Origin: Candidatus Hermodarchaeota archaeon
Lineage (GTDB): Archaea; Asgardarchaeota; Hermodarchaeia; Hermodarchaeales; Hermodarchaeaceae
Assembly (NCBI GenBank): GCA_016839995.1
Contig: JAEOTD010000033.1
Location: forward strand, 1 to 26,258
Direction: 5' to 3'
Length of the DNA stretch: 26,258 bases
The notes beneath the pieces were generated by a model that was not told the DNA's origin, did not search any database, and saw only the letters and a list, made by a program, of their open reading frames with translations. Positions 1 through 6,883 of this stretch are shown piece by piece. A program made the position numbers and the translations under genes. Numbering within the stretch: the first letter of the stretch is position 1; every line of letters begins with the position of its first letter.

Positions 1-272
1 CTTCCTGGGGCTAACGGTCTACCTGTTCGGTCGTGAAAGTAGCGGCTAGCTTGATAGTCGATGAAACTCCCTAGCCCACCTACCATGACAGGTCGTTTCC
101 CCAATGCTACGTATGCCTTAGAATGCGATGAAGCACTGCTAGCTTCTTCATACATTTGGTAGGGCGAACTAACGACTTGTCGTGCTAACACCAATCCGCA
201 CGCGGCGCAGACGTATTCACCATTTGTTAGTATGCTATGTCCTGAACATTCAGTGCAGTATAGGTTTTCCAT
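1..272 (-). CDS. tfb: Transcription initiation factor IIB (TFB), N-terminal part
   Basis: This is the 5' end of a gene that runs off the left edge of the window. About 90 residues are visible from an ATG at 272. They show a zinc ribbon with two Cys pairs (C6/C9 and C22/C25, the second within CAACGLVL). A linker follows with LGSFIDY near residues 67-73 and TGRPLAP near 84-89, which correspond to the B-reader/B-linker of archaeal TFB and eukaryotic TFIIB. TFB bridges TBP-bound promoter DNA and RNA polymerase and helps set the start site. The cyclin-fold repeats are outside the window. A purine-rich GGGATGA at about 279-285 (read on the minus strand) is a possible ribosome binding site. It overlaps a 9-bp hairpin stem. 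The gene follows rpoG on the same strand, so two basal transcription genes are neighbours. Confidence 0.87.
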   Translation of the reverse strand, partial: MENLYCTECSGHSILTNGEYVCAACGLVLARQVVSSPYQMYEEASSASSHSKAYVALGKRPVMVGGLGSFIDYQASRYFHDRTGRPLAPG

Positions 273-280
273 CTATTCAT

Positions 281-310
281 CCCTTTGAGTGGCTCTGAAT
301 TCTCAAAGGG
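281..310 (-). promoter_or_regulatory. 9-bp inverted repeat upstream of the TFB start codon
   Basis: On the plus strand CCCTTTGAG (281-289) and CTCAAAGGG (302-310) are perfect reverse complements separated by 12 nt. Read as TFB leader RNA, the 3' arm contains AAAGGG, just 9-15 nt upstream of the ATG at 272. The hairpin could therefore mask the ribosome binding region, or the DNA palindrome could be an operator. The rest of 273-470 shows no gene I can support. Confidence 0.5.
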
Positions 311-470
311 GCGCATTTCTTAACCAGGATTTTGGGGGAATACTATCTGCCCTAAAGGCGACAAAAATCGTGCACACGAACGCAAGTATTCACTCAAACG
401 ATAACCTTGGTCATAGAGACACATCACTGAAACTATTCGAGATGTTGAGGAAAACAATCAATCGGAGAAC

Positions 471-821
471 CTAATTTGATATTGAGAGATAAATCGGCTT
501 CTTCACCTTGATTCCGGGGATGCTTCGCTTTGAGGTAATGTTCCCTTGTAGACCTGAAAAGAAAATGACATATCGAGTACCTGAACTAACTTTTTCAATT
601 TCGTAGACTTCGCCTCGAAGAGTAAGGAGTGCTTGTGCCTTTTTGGGCTTAGTAGTTGTAATTGCAACCATAACCTTTTGTCCACTCTCAAGTGAACTGA
701 TGCTATAAGGTAATTCAAAGTTTACTTGGATTTGTTTACCAACGTTTACAAGATATTGGAAAACTTGGGCTTGAGGAGTTTCACGCTTCTCGAGGGAGCC
801 GGCACCTTTAACCAAATACAT
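471..821 (-). CDS. rpoG: RNA polymerase subunit G / Rpb8-like protein
   Basis: The protein has 116 residues from ATG 821; a GTG codon lies immediately upstream at 824. I recognise it from its pattern against eukaryotic Rpb8 and archaeal RpoG. The segment LRGEVYEIEKVSSG followed by an FFSGLQGNI-type strand matches the Rpb8 stretch that reads YGxVYKFEEVS then SFGGLLMRLEG. An earlier strand pair, including LESGQKVMVAI, matches the Rpb8 LGDKFRLVIAST region, and the end, KKPIYLSI, matches the final Rpb8 strand. Rpb8 is an OB-fold accessory subunit on the outside of the polymerase, known from eukaryotes and from some archaea outside the Euryarchaeota. A TATA-like element 24-31 nt upstream suggests a leaderless transcript. 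The gene precedes tfb on the same strand, which supports a transcription role. Sequence conservation is low, so a profile search would be decisive. Confidence 0.72.
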   Translation of the reverse strand: MYLVKGAGSLEKRETPQAQVFQYLVNVGKQIQVNFELPYSISSLESGQKVMVAITTTKPKKAQALLTLRGEVYEIEKVSSGTRYVIFFSGLQGNITSKRSIPGIKVKKPIYLSISN

Positions 822-837
822 CACCAGTCCAAACGAA

Positions 838-855
838 ACACCCTATAATAGGTGT
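838..855 (-). promoter_or_regulatory. Putative rpoG promoter within an imperfect palindrome
   Basis: The minus strand carries CCTATTATAGG, a TATA-like sequence inside a palindrome (CCTAT, a, ATAGG, extended by ACAC/TGT arms). It is centred about 26 nt upstream of ATG 821, the distance expected of an archaeal TATA box for a leaderless message. The TnpB element ends a few bases further upstream. Confidence 0.45.
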
Positions 856-861
856 CAACAA

Positions 862-970
862 CATGTGAACTACCCCGTTTTGATAAACGAGGTTTCCTGC
901 TTCGACGCTTCAGCCATCGCTGACAGCTCCACAGGCTCTACCCGAGGTTCCCTCGGTGATATGATGGACA
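862..970 (-). ncRNA. Candidate omegaRNA (reRNA) scaffold at the tnpB 3' end
   Basis: The last ~100 bases of tnpB hold several short hairpins that the protein code does not require. These are CCGAGG/CCTCGG with a 3-nt loop (942-956), CAGC/GCTG (911-922), and CCTCGTTT/AAACGGGG with an ATCA loop across the stop codon (873-892, one G-U pair). TnpB guide RNAs are known to derive from this position and to extend past the right end into flanking DNA, which supplies the guide. Here the guide would begin near 862 and run toward the rpoG promoter. The ends are estimates. Confidence 0.42.
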
Positions 971-2075
971 TTAGTCCCATCAGCTTAATATTTTTCGCGG
1001 CATTGATATCACGGTCTAGAAATCGTCCACAAGTAGGACAAGTCCACATTCGATCGGATAATGTGAGACTTCGATTGATAGCTCCGCAATTATGACAACG
1101 CTTCGACGTTGGTTCAAACCGTCCCACTTCAACTACAGTCACACCATACAACTCCGCTTTATACCGAATCATCGTCAAAAAAGTGGACCAAGCTGCATCT
1201 GTAATAGCTTGAGACAGCCGCCGGTTTCGCGACATGCCACTTATGTTCAGACTTTCTACCATGATTGCTTGGTTCTCGCGAATCAATCTTGTCGAAAGTT
1301 TCTGTTGAAAGTCTGATCTTTGGTTACAGATTTTTTCATAGCAGCGAGCTAGGCGTTGCCTTGCTTTTTCTCGATTCCGACTCCCTCGCCGTTTTTTACT
1401 AATACGTCGATGCAAACATTTCAGCCGTTGGAGGCTGTTTTGGAGAGGCTGCGGATTTGCTACCTTCTCTCCCGTGGAAATGGTGACATATGTCTTCAAA
1501 CCCACATCTAATCCCACAGATTTTTGCACGGTCACTTTTGGCTTAGGAGCTGGAGGATTACCATCGTCGACGACAATCGAGATGAAATACCTACCCGAGC
1601 AGGTCATCACGACAGTACATGTTCTTGGCGTCCCGGAGAATGATCGATGGAAGACAGCTTTCACTGCCCCAATTTTTGGGAGCCATATACGTCGAGTAGC
1701 GAAGTCGATGGTGAAGAATTGGGGTACATCAAAAGATTGTCGAGTAGCTTTTCGCCGTTTGAATTTCGGATAGCCTGATGGTGTTGTTTCATTAGTTATA
1801 TTGTTGAAGAATTTTTGGAAGGCTTGGTGGAGTCGTTTGACTGCTTGCTGTAATGATTGGGAGTAAGCAGTTTGGAGAAATGTGTGATCACGTTTCAATG
1901 CTGGTAAACGGTTATTCAGGTCGTACCATGTTAGGTTTGTTTTACCCTTCTCATAAGCCGTTTTCTTGCTTTCCAACGCCCAGTTGTAGACGAAGCGACA
2001 GGCATCGATAGTCTTCCGGATACGTACTCGTTGGGTTTGATTGGGATAGAGCCGATACCGGAAGGTTTTGAGCAT
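870..2075 (-). CDS. tnpB: RNA-guided endonuclease TnpB (OrfB family)
   Basis: The 401-residue protein is full length for TnpB. It starts with the usual MLKTFRYRLYPN and helix-turn-helix region (residues 1-80), then the OrfB core. The split RuvC nuclease is intact: D190 in GLDVGLKTY, E274 in MVESLNI and D356 in DRDINAAKN. Between the last two lies a zinc finger with C327/C330 and C346/C349. TnpB proteins use a guide RNA (omegaRNA/reRNA) made from the 3' end of their own gene to cut DNA next to a transposon-adjacent motif. The C-terminal tail past residue 365 is encoded by the hairpin-rich DNA expected to template that RNA. No TnpA is present. With all catalytic residues kept, the gene is likely active or recently so. 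Confidence 0.95.
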   Translation of the reverse strand: MLKTFRYRLYPNQTQRVRIRKTIDACRFVYNWALESKKTAYEKGKTNLTWYDLNNRLPALKRDHTFLQTAYSQSLQQAVKRLHQAFQKFFNNITNETTPSGYPKFKRRKATRQSFDVPQFFTIDFATRRIWLPKIGAVKAVFHRSFSGTPRTCTVVMTCSGRYFISIVVDDGNPPAPKPKVTVQKSVGLDVGLKTYVTISTGEKVANPQPLQNSLQRLKCLHRRISKKRRGSRNREKARQRLARCYEKICNQRSDFQQKLSTRLIRENQAIMVESLNISGMSRNRRLSQAITDAAWSTFLTMIRYKAELYGVTVVEVGRFEPTSKRCHNCGAINRSLTLSDRMWTCPTCGRFLDRDINAAKNIKLMGLMSIISPREPRVEPVELSAMAEASKQETSFIKTG

Positions 2076-2125
2076 ACCTTTATATTGGGCACTTGTTATT
2101 TGAAGTCCACGATTCCTCCTTGCAA

Positions 2126-2176
2126 TTTATAAAAACGGATGGATAATCACTACTCAAAACCAGAATATCTGGAGGG
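2126..2176 (+). promoter_or_regulatory. TATA box and ribosome binding site of the Lsm gene
   Basis: TTTATAAAAA at 2126-2135 is a good archaeal TATA box. GGAGGG at 2171-2176 sits 6 nt before the ATG at 2183. Transcription would begin near 2160, giving a short leader. Confidence 0.6.
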
Positions 2177-2182
2177 TACACT

Positions 2183-2629
2183 ATGTCACAAAGTACAGGA
2201 GCTCGACATTTTTTCAAAGAATTAGCCGCTTTGATTGGAGCTACAGTTGTTGTAAGTACGAGTACAGGTAAATCTCTCACCGGAAAGATGCGTGGGTACG
2301 ATCCAGCCACGCTAAGTGTTGCCTTAGGCGAGGCGCGAGATAAGAAAGGAAATCTCTTTCATCGTATTATTATTACTGGTCATACGATTCTAGAGCTTGT
2401 AAAAACTGAAGATCCCTTTGACCTGAAAGGTTTGGCTGAGCAGCTAGAGACGCTATTTCCTCCTGGAGAGGTTAGATTTCTTGAAGACGCACGAGTTATT
2501 GTCGTGCTTAACAAGGTTCGTGTTACCGAACAAGGAGTAGAAGGTTCAGGACCACTTGCAGACAGAATCAGAAAAGTATACACACGCTTTGTAGAAGAAC
2601 AAGAAGCAAAAACTGAAGGCGCCACTTAA
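2183..2629 (+). CDS. Lsm/Sm-like archaeal RNA-binding protein with C-terminal extension
   Basis: The 148-residue protein has an Sm fold in roughly residues 8-72. The Sm1-like strands are LIGATVVVSTSTGKSLTGKM, followed by a GYDPATLSVAL segment, and the Sm2-like end contains RIIITGHTILEL. A second part (75-140) follows, with the pattern of a small alpha/beta domain (VRFLEDARVIVVLNKVRV). Long Lsm proteins of about 150 residues with such a C-terminal domain are known in archaea (SmAP3-like). They form rings that bind U-rich RNA. The start is fixed by a strong GGAGGG. The next gene, tgtA, begins 16 nt after the stop, so the two are probably co-transcribed, suggesting an RNA-related role. The exact target RNA cannot be told from the sequence. 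Confidence 0.8.
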   Translation: MSQSTGARHFFKELAALIGATVVVSTSTGKSLTGKMRGYDPATLSVALGEARDKKGNLFHRIIITGHTILELVKTEDPFDLKGLAEQLETLFPPGEVRFLEDARVIVVLNKVRVTEQGVEGSGPLADRIRKVYTRFVEEQEAKTEGAT

Positions 2630-2644
2630 AAAGTCGCGGACGCA

Positions 2645-4249
2645 ATGATTGAAATTATCCATAAGGACCTACTTGCACGAATAGCAAGGTTTCGAACGAA
2701 GAGTGGAATAGTTGACACCCCAGCCTTCATTCCCGTTGTCCACCCCACTAAGGAGCTTATTACTCCAAAAAGAATGTATCATGAATTTGATTGTAAAATT
2801 CTAATTACAAATGCGTATTTACTCTCAAAATCCCAGAAAAAAGGAAAAATCCACGATATTCTTGACTTTCCTGGTTCAATAATGACTGACTCGGGAGCCT
2901 ACCAGTTACTCATTTATGGCGATGTCAGTACGACTCCAAACCAAATAATTCAGTTTCAAGAAGAAATCGAAACGGATATTGCCGTCATTCTGGATATTCC
3001 CACAGGAGGGAAAGCAACCTATAACGAAGCACAATTCACGGTAGAAGAAACCCTTCGCCGTGCAAAAGCATCAATTTCTCATCGCAAAGAATCAGACATT
3101 TTATGGGTGGGACCTATTCAGGGAGGAACCTATCCCGACTTGGTTGCCACCTCAGCTCAACAAATAAGTAAACTTGATTTTTCCATCTATGCAATAGGCA
3201 GCCCCACTCAGCTTATGGAACAATATCAGTTCAACAAACTCGTAGATCTAATATTAAGTGCAAAAAATAACATCCCTTTTGACAAACCTGTACACCTCTT
3301 TGGTGCTGGACATCCTCTTATTTTTCCCTTAATAGTAGCGTTGGGATGTGATATTTTTGACTCAGCTGCATATGCTTTATTTGCAAAACATGATCGGATT
3401 CTAAGCGCTGAAGGCACTTATCGGCTAGCTGAAATCCAAGACGAATTTTGTACCTGTCCATCTTGTTCACAGTATACAATTGCTGAAATGAAACAGCTTG
3501 AAAAAAAGAAACGTGTACAAGTACTAGCTGAACATAATCTCCACATCTGTCAAAATGAGATTAAACGAATTAGACAGGCCATCAGAGAGGGGCGTCTTTG
3601 GCGATTAGTGGAAAGTAGACTCAGTAGTCATCCGGCTCTAGTTGATGCCATGTACAAATTACATTCTTCTCAAAGCTTTATCGAGCAATCATCTCCAATC
3701 ACGAAAAAGAGGGCTTTGTACATCACGAGTTCTTGGTCGTTTCTCCAACCAGAAGTATATCGACACAGGAAACGCATTGAAAATTATTCCTCCCCTGAAC
3801 CAAGGCGAAACACACTTTTGCTATTTTCTGTACCCACCAGTAGTCCTTACCATTCATCAAAGGAATATGAACGTTTTCGAAACCAGGTTCGGAAAGTGGC
3901 ACCAGATTACTTCAAATCGGCTGAAACACTCTTTATCTCACCAGTTTTTGGTCTGGTTCCATTGGAGTTAACCAACTACTATCCGTTGGCACAAAACATG
4001 GTTCCCCAAAATGATATATTCAATTTAGAGTCAGTGATTATTGAGCAGTTAAAATCCTATCTTTCAACAAATCCTCAATTCACCAGAATCTATGGAATAT
4101 TCGGACAATCCGATAACTGGAAGTCTTTCACACGTCGATGTAGACAACTATTCAAACAATTGAAAAAGAACTTCATACTGTCAACGAGTGACTTCAGTAA
4201 AGAATCTCTGAACACCATAATTCCAAAGCTAATCTCCAAAATAAAGTAA
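2645..4249 (+). CDS. tgtA: tRNA-guanine(15) transglycosylase (archaeosine pathway), no PUA domain
   Basis: The enzyme exchanges guanine for preQ0 at position 15 in the tRNA D-loop, the first tRNA step of archaeosine synthesis. The TIM-barrel domain fills residues 1-335. It has D82 in MTDSGAYQ, a substrate loop around VGPIQGG, the nucleophile D239 in IFDSAAY, and a zinc site of C269, C271, C274 and H297. Residues ~345-470 form the C1-type region found in archaeal TGT and ArcS (ITKKRALYITSSWSFLQPEV; FGLVPLELTNYYPLAQ). The chain ends at 534. Characterised archaeal enzymes such as that of Pyrococcus horikoshii are about 580 residues and end in a PUA domain, which I do not see here. It probably forms an operon with the upstream Lsm gene. 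All catalytic residues are present, so I infer an active TGT rather than ArcS. Confidence 0.92.
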   Translation: MIEIIHKDLLARIARFRTKSGIVDTPAFIPVVHPTKELITPKRMYHEFDCKILITNAYLLSKSQKKGKIHDILDFPGSIMTDSGAYQLLIYGDVSTTPNQIIQFQEEIETDIAVILDIPTGGKATYNEAQFTVEETLRRAKASISHRKESDILWVGPIQGGTYPDLVATSAQQISKLDFSIYAIGSPTQLMEQYQFNKLVDLILSAKNNIPFDKPVHLFGAGHPLIFPLIVALGCDIFDSAAYALFAKHDRILSAEGTYRLAEIQDEFCTCPSCSQYTIAEMKQLEKKKRVQVLAEHNLHICQNEIKRIRQAIREGRLWRLVESRLSSHPALVDAMYKLHSSQSFIEQSSPITKKRALYITSSWSFLQPEVYRHRKRIENYSSPEPRRNTLLLFSVPTSSPYHSSKEYERFRNQVRKVAPDYFKSAETLFISPVFGLVPLELTNYYPLAQNMVPQNDIFNLESVIIEQLKSYLSTNPQFTRIYGIFGQSDNWKSFTRRCRQLFKQLKKNFILSTSDFSKESLNTIIPKLISKIK

Positions 4250-4279
4250 CGTCAAATTTGAGAGTTTGATTAGAAATGG

Positions 4280-4383
4280 TGCCGCGTCGGGGAATTTCTC
4301 CAGACGGAAATATCCAGCAGGATTCGAACCCCGGTCCTAAGGTCGAGAGCCTCAGATGATTGACCTGGCTACACTAACGCGGC
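4280..4383 (-). tRNA. tRNA-Glu(CTC) with a T-loop intron
   Basis: Minus strand. The acceptor stem is GCCGCGT/ACGCGGC. The anticodon stem TGAGG/CCTTA encloses the loop CTCTCGA (anticodon CTC). The T arm is CGGGG with loop TTCGAA. The T arm is interrupted: removing 29 nt (plus-strand 4294-4322) restores the loop TTCGAAT and the 3' arm CCCCG, placing the intron at position 59/60. The exon-intron junction can form a short helix (TTC/GAA) flanked by 3-nt bulges, a relaxed bulge-helix-bulge. The anticodon loop has no intron. CCA follows the discriminator A in the DNA (4277-4279). The gene lies in a convergent arrangement after tgtA. Confidence 0.88.
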
Positions 4384-4510
4384 TGAAATATGAGTTCTAG
4401 CATCGGTTTTTTAAGCTTTCTTTAAATGTGTATGAAAAATCTATTACACTTTCAAACCTACAAAATCCTAATAGCCTACCAAAAGTATCGCGATAACACC
4501 TTGAATAACC

Positions 4511-4526
4511 GGAGGAAATCACTTTG
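4511..4526 (+). promoter_or_regulatory. Ribosome binding site that sets a TTG start for eS17
   Basis: GGAGG at 4511-4515 is 8 nt before TTG at 4524. No ATG or GTG fits the known eS17 N-terminus, so the site decides the TTG start. Confidence 0.7.
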
Positions 4527-4733
4527 GGCAAAGTCCGAACAGTTTTAGTGAAGCGCCTATCAAGGGAGCTTGTAGAAAGGTATTCTGATAGTTTTTCTAC
4601 TGATTTTGATCGAAACAAAGAGGTTGTTGATGAACTTCTAACAAATACTACTAAACGACTGCGAAATCGTATTGCTGGGTATGTTACGCGCTTAATGATT
4701 CTTAGAAAAGATGAAGATGTCATTATTGCATAA
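4524..4733 (+). CDS. rps17e: Small ribosomal subunit protein eS17
   Basis: The 69-residue product begins with the TTG-encoded Met in MGKVRTVLVKRLSREL. It carries the family pattern of a basic N-terminal helix, FSTDFDRNKEVVDEL in the middle, and the signature KRLRNRIAGYVTRLM. eS17 is an archaeal/eukaryotic protein of the 30S/40S head. Length is normal for archaea. The gene stands between tRNA-Glu on the opposite strand and a SerK-like gene 72 nt downstream. An AT-rich run (ctttaaatg, about 4421-4429) could supply the promoter. Confidence 0.95.
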   Translation: MGKVRTVLVKRLSRELVERYSDSFSTDFDRNKEVVDELLTNTTKRLRNRIAGYVTRLMILRKDEDVIIA

Positions 4734-4753
4734 TCGTATTGTAGGCGTTTGAC

Positions 4754-4772
4754 TGAGATTTGGTTAATCTCA
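4754..4772 (+). terminator. 7-bp hairpin between eS17 and the SerK-like gene
   Basis: TGAGATT (4754-4760) and AATCTCA (4766-4772) pair perfectly around a 5-nt loop. There is no following T run, so it may be an RNA-stabilising or attenuating hairpin rather than a true terminator. Confidence 0.3.
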
Positions 4773-4805
4773 CTAGATTGAAACAAACTATTGGGAGTCA
4801 TATCA

Positions 4806-5666
4806 ATGGGAGTAATTATCGACACTCCACAAATACGGATGGAAATCAAGTTTGTTGCAATTGAATCTCTCTATACACATGAAGAAACAATACCCAAAGC
4901 ACTTGATCAGCTGAAACAGGAACTGCATGATGAGGGCATCCTGAAACATCCGATTATTGTTGATAATGGCACCTATGTTGTTTTGGACGGTATGCATCGA
5001 GTGGCTGCTTTGAAGAGTCTCAATTGTAAAATCGTGCCAGTCTGTCTTGTTGATTACCAGAATCCAGCTATAGAACTCTGCGCTTGGTATCGAGAATTTG
5101 AAGGTAGTATTCCAATTGAAGATTTCCTGAATCAAGTCAGTTTCGAAGAAGAATTCAACCACTCTCAAATTTCGTCGATGGAAGCGCCTACAGTCGTTGA
5201 GAAACGAGATGCCATGGCAGCTCTTGCTCAAGGAAAGACTGCATTTTTACTTACACACTCTGCTTCACTTACAATCAAAGAGGCTTATGACAAAGTAGCA
5301 GCAATTGAAGTCATTGCACAGAGAATGGGATACGAAATAATCTATAGCACTGAAACTGATGCGCTTCAAAACCTTCAATCAAAACAGCGTCCAGTGCTGA
5401 TTGTACCTCCACTCACGAAAAAAGAAGTGGTCGAATGTGCCCTACAACATCAACTCTTTACGCAAAAAACGACACGACATGTAGTTCCCGCCCGACCGCT
5501 CTTCACAAACGTTCCAATTGCTTGGTTAAAAACCGTCAACCTTGAAAACGCCAATCAGCAATTGTATGCTCATTTGAATTCAAAACAAATACTTAAGAAA
5601 GAACCAGGATCCCTAATCGATGGTCGAAGATACGAAGAACGAGCCTACCTATTTTCCGACCCTTGA
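4806..5666 (+). CDS. ParB-fold protein of the SerK/SbnI type (possible free-serine kinase)
   Basis: The 286-residue protein starts at ATG 4806, chosen over an upstream TTG at 4791 because GGGAGT lies 7 nt before it. Residues 12-90 form a ParB/sulfiredoxin-like domain: FVAIESLYTHEETIP, HPIIVDNGTYVVLDGMHR (D61, H64, R65), then KIVPVCLVDY. The paired acidic residues in HEE and the DGxHR motif are typical of SerK, the serine kinase of Thermococcus (ADP-dependent), and SbnI of staphylococci (ATP-dependent). The C-terminal RRYEERAYLF also fits. SerK makes O-phosphoserine, an entry to cysteine. No cysteine genes are nearby, so function rests on the fold and motif only. A DNA-binding ParB role is unlikely because no helix-turn-helix domain follows. 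Confidence 0.65.
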   Translation: MGVIIDTPQIRMEIKFVAIESLYTHEETIPKALDQLKQELHDEGILKHPIIVDNGTYVVLDGMHRVAALKSLNCKIVPVCLVDYQNPAIELCAWYREFEGSIPIEDFLNQVSFEEEFNHSQISSMEAPTVVEKRDAMAALAQGKTAFLLTHSASLTIKEAYDKVAAIEVIAQRMGYEIIYSTETDALQNLQSKQRPVLIVPPLTKKEVVECALQHQLFTQKTTRHVVPARPLFTNVPIAWLKTVNLENANQQLYAHLNSKQILKKEPGSLIDGRRYEERAYLFSDP

Positions 5667-5795
5667 CAGTTGACACCAGTCAAAAAAAATTCTAAACGCT
5701 CTTGAACGCCTCCTCAAGACAGAAAACGTTTATCCACCACAATTCTGGAATTTGCAAGCTTTTGTACTATTTCCCAGGGTAACTTTTGATAATCA

Positions 5796-6794
5796 ATGTC
5801 TCGCCTATCAATCACCGATTACATATCATTGTTGATACAAAGTTTGGAATCTAATAAAATCGATTTTGTTTTATCAGAGCATGCTCTTGGATGCGAAATC
5901 ACCGAAGTGTATGTAACTGAGGCCTATGAATTGATTCTCTTCCCGAAGAATCAATTGGACATTGAGTCATTACAGTGGATATTACGAGTTAGGACCCCTC
6001 TCAAAGTCCGGATTACTATTTTTTCTTCAGAAGTTTCTGCATTAAAGATTCGTTTACTAAGTGCCATAAATCGACTCAAACGAGAGGGATTACTCATTCC
6101 CCAAACTGATGACGCAATTTCCGTCCAAGAATTAACTGAGGATAATATTAAGCGTCTATTAGGTTCGTTCGAAAGATGGACTAATGAAAAATCAGATAGA
6201 ACCGAACATGACCAAAAAGAAACAACTAGCTCTAGTACAAAAAAGAGTCCAATCACTTCCATTGAGCAACAACAAGAAGATTTGTATGCACACCTCCGAT
6301 TCGCAATCAAAACATACTGGACTGAGCGCTATTTCGCAAGATACATGAATATTCCGTCAGAAAAAGTGAAAGAGCTCGCTAAACGTATCGGAATTCAATA
6401 TGAAGCCTGTGGAACTCACACATTGTACTTCTTTGATAGAAAAAAGGCGTTGGAAACATATTTCGAACATGTAATCAAAGGAATTCTTGATGAACTGAAT
6501 ATGAAATATCAAGAAACATCAAAACACGGTTTCTTCATACCCGATCTTCACCTTACTCTTCATTTCTTTGATGGAGAAGAAGAACGTCTTAAAATTCGAA
6601 CAAGTGAATATGTACAAAACCATGATCTGATACTTATTGTGCCCGAAACATTGAGAAGAGACATCGGTCGGATACAGGATGATTTCTTTCAAATTTTGCC
6701 TTTAAATCAGGATAAGATCAAGAGCGCACTAATTAGGGTCATTCGTCAAAGAATTAATTTCATACCCGCTTATTCATCGGGAATAATAAAGTAG
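5796..6794 (+). CDS. Hypothetical protein with winged-helix-like and possible nuclease-like parts
   Basis: I do not recognise this 332-residue protein. It has three parts. Residues 1-130 are mixed alpha/beta, with several short hydrophobic strands (YELILFP, VRITIF). Residues ~135-160 are a polar, Ser/Thr/Lys/Glu-rich linker. Residues 165-330 start with a helical stretch resembling a winged helix (YFARYMNIPSEKVKELAKRI) and end in an alpha/beta region (FFIPDLHLTLHFF, HDLILIVPETL). The PDxHL segment followed by strands could suggest a PD-(D/E)xK-like fold, but no complete catalytic motif is evident. It stands alone, 129 nt after the SerK-like gene and 89 nt before a PAC2 gene. An AT-rich AAACGTTTAT at about 5723-5732 may be its promoter. 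There are no signal peptide or membrane segments. Confidence 0.7.
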   Translation: MSRLSITDYISLLIQSLESNKIDFVLSEHALGCEITEVYVTEAYELILFPKNQLDIESLQWILRVRTPLKVRITIFSSEVSALKIRLLSAINRLKREGLLIPQTDDAISVQELTEDNIKRLLGSFERWTNEKSDRTEHDQKETTSSSTKKSPITSIEQQQEDLYAHLRFAIKTYWTERYFARYMNIPSEKVKELAKRIGIQYEACGTHTLYFFDRKKALETYFEHVIKGILDELNMKYQETSKHGFFIPDLHLTLHFFDGEEERLKIRTSEYVQNHDLILIVPETLRRDIGRIQDDFFQILPLNQDKIKSALIRVIRQRINFIPAYSSGIIK

Positions 6795-6832
6795 AAAACC
6801 GCGGCTTAATAACAAACAAGGACTCGGGACAT

Positions 6833-6843
6833 AAAGTTTAAAT
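6833..6843 (+). promoter_or_regulatory. TATA box of the PAC2 gene cluster
   Basis: AAAGTTTAAAT lies 41 nt before ATG 6884. A start site near 6865 would give a leader of about 20 nt containing GTGGGG. Confidence 0.45.
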
Positions 6844-6883
6844 CTCATCTTCCTGAAGCCTAGTCGCCCTGTGGGGACTCACC

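Larger units (their letters stand above)
862..2110 (-). mobile_element. IS200/IS605-group element carrying only tnpB
   Basis: The element consists of one full-length tnpB and its 3' end structure. There is no tnpA (Y1 HUH transposase) on either side, so movement would need a transposase supplied in trans. The right end is marked by a hairpin overlapping the tnpB stop (873-892) followed on the minus strand by TTCACATG, which resembles right ends of this group. The left end is not resolved; 2110 is an estimate set by the promoter of the neighbouring Lsm gene. The element lies between the divergently transcribed rpoG and Lsm genes. Confidence 0.65.

Noticed and set aside
289..474. A 61-codon GTG-start frame on the plus strand between tfb and rpoG
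   Set aside because: No recognisable motif and no good ribosome binding site; it crosses the hairpin loop next to the tfb start and reads antisense to the likely tfb leader.
1474..1773. A 99-codon plus-strand frame
   Set aside because: It lies wholly antisense within tnpB, whose protein is fully recognisable.
3642..3971. A 109-codon frame within tgtA
   Set aside because: Same strand, other frame of a gene with clear conserved C1-region motifs; no independent support.
2645..4249. Reading the tgtA product as archaeosine synthase ArcS
   Set aside because: The catalytic Asp residues and the zinc ligands of TGT are all present, while the ArcS PCSxxKPYS-type motif is replaced by a VPTSSPYHSS sequence.
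4397..4849. A 150-codon minus-strand frame
   Set aside because: It is antisense over eS17, which is certain from its conserved sequence.
5667..5695. TTGAC...GTCAA repeat followed by a run of A
   Set aside because: As a terminator it would only work on the minus strand, where no gene ends here; the stem is only 5 bp.
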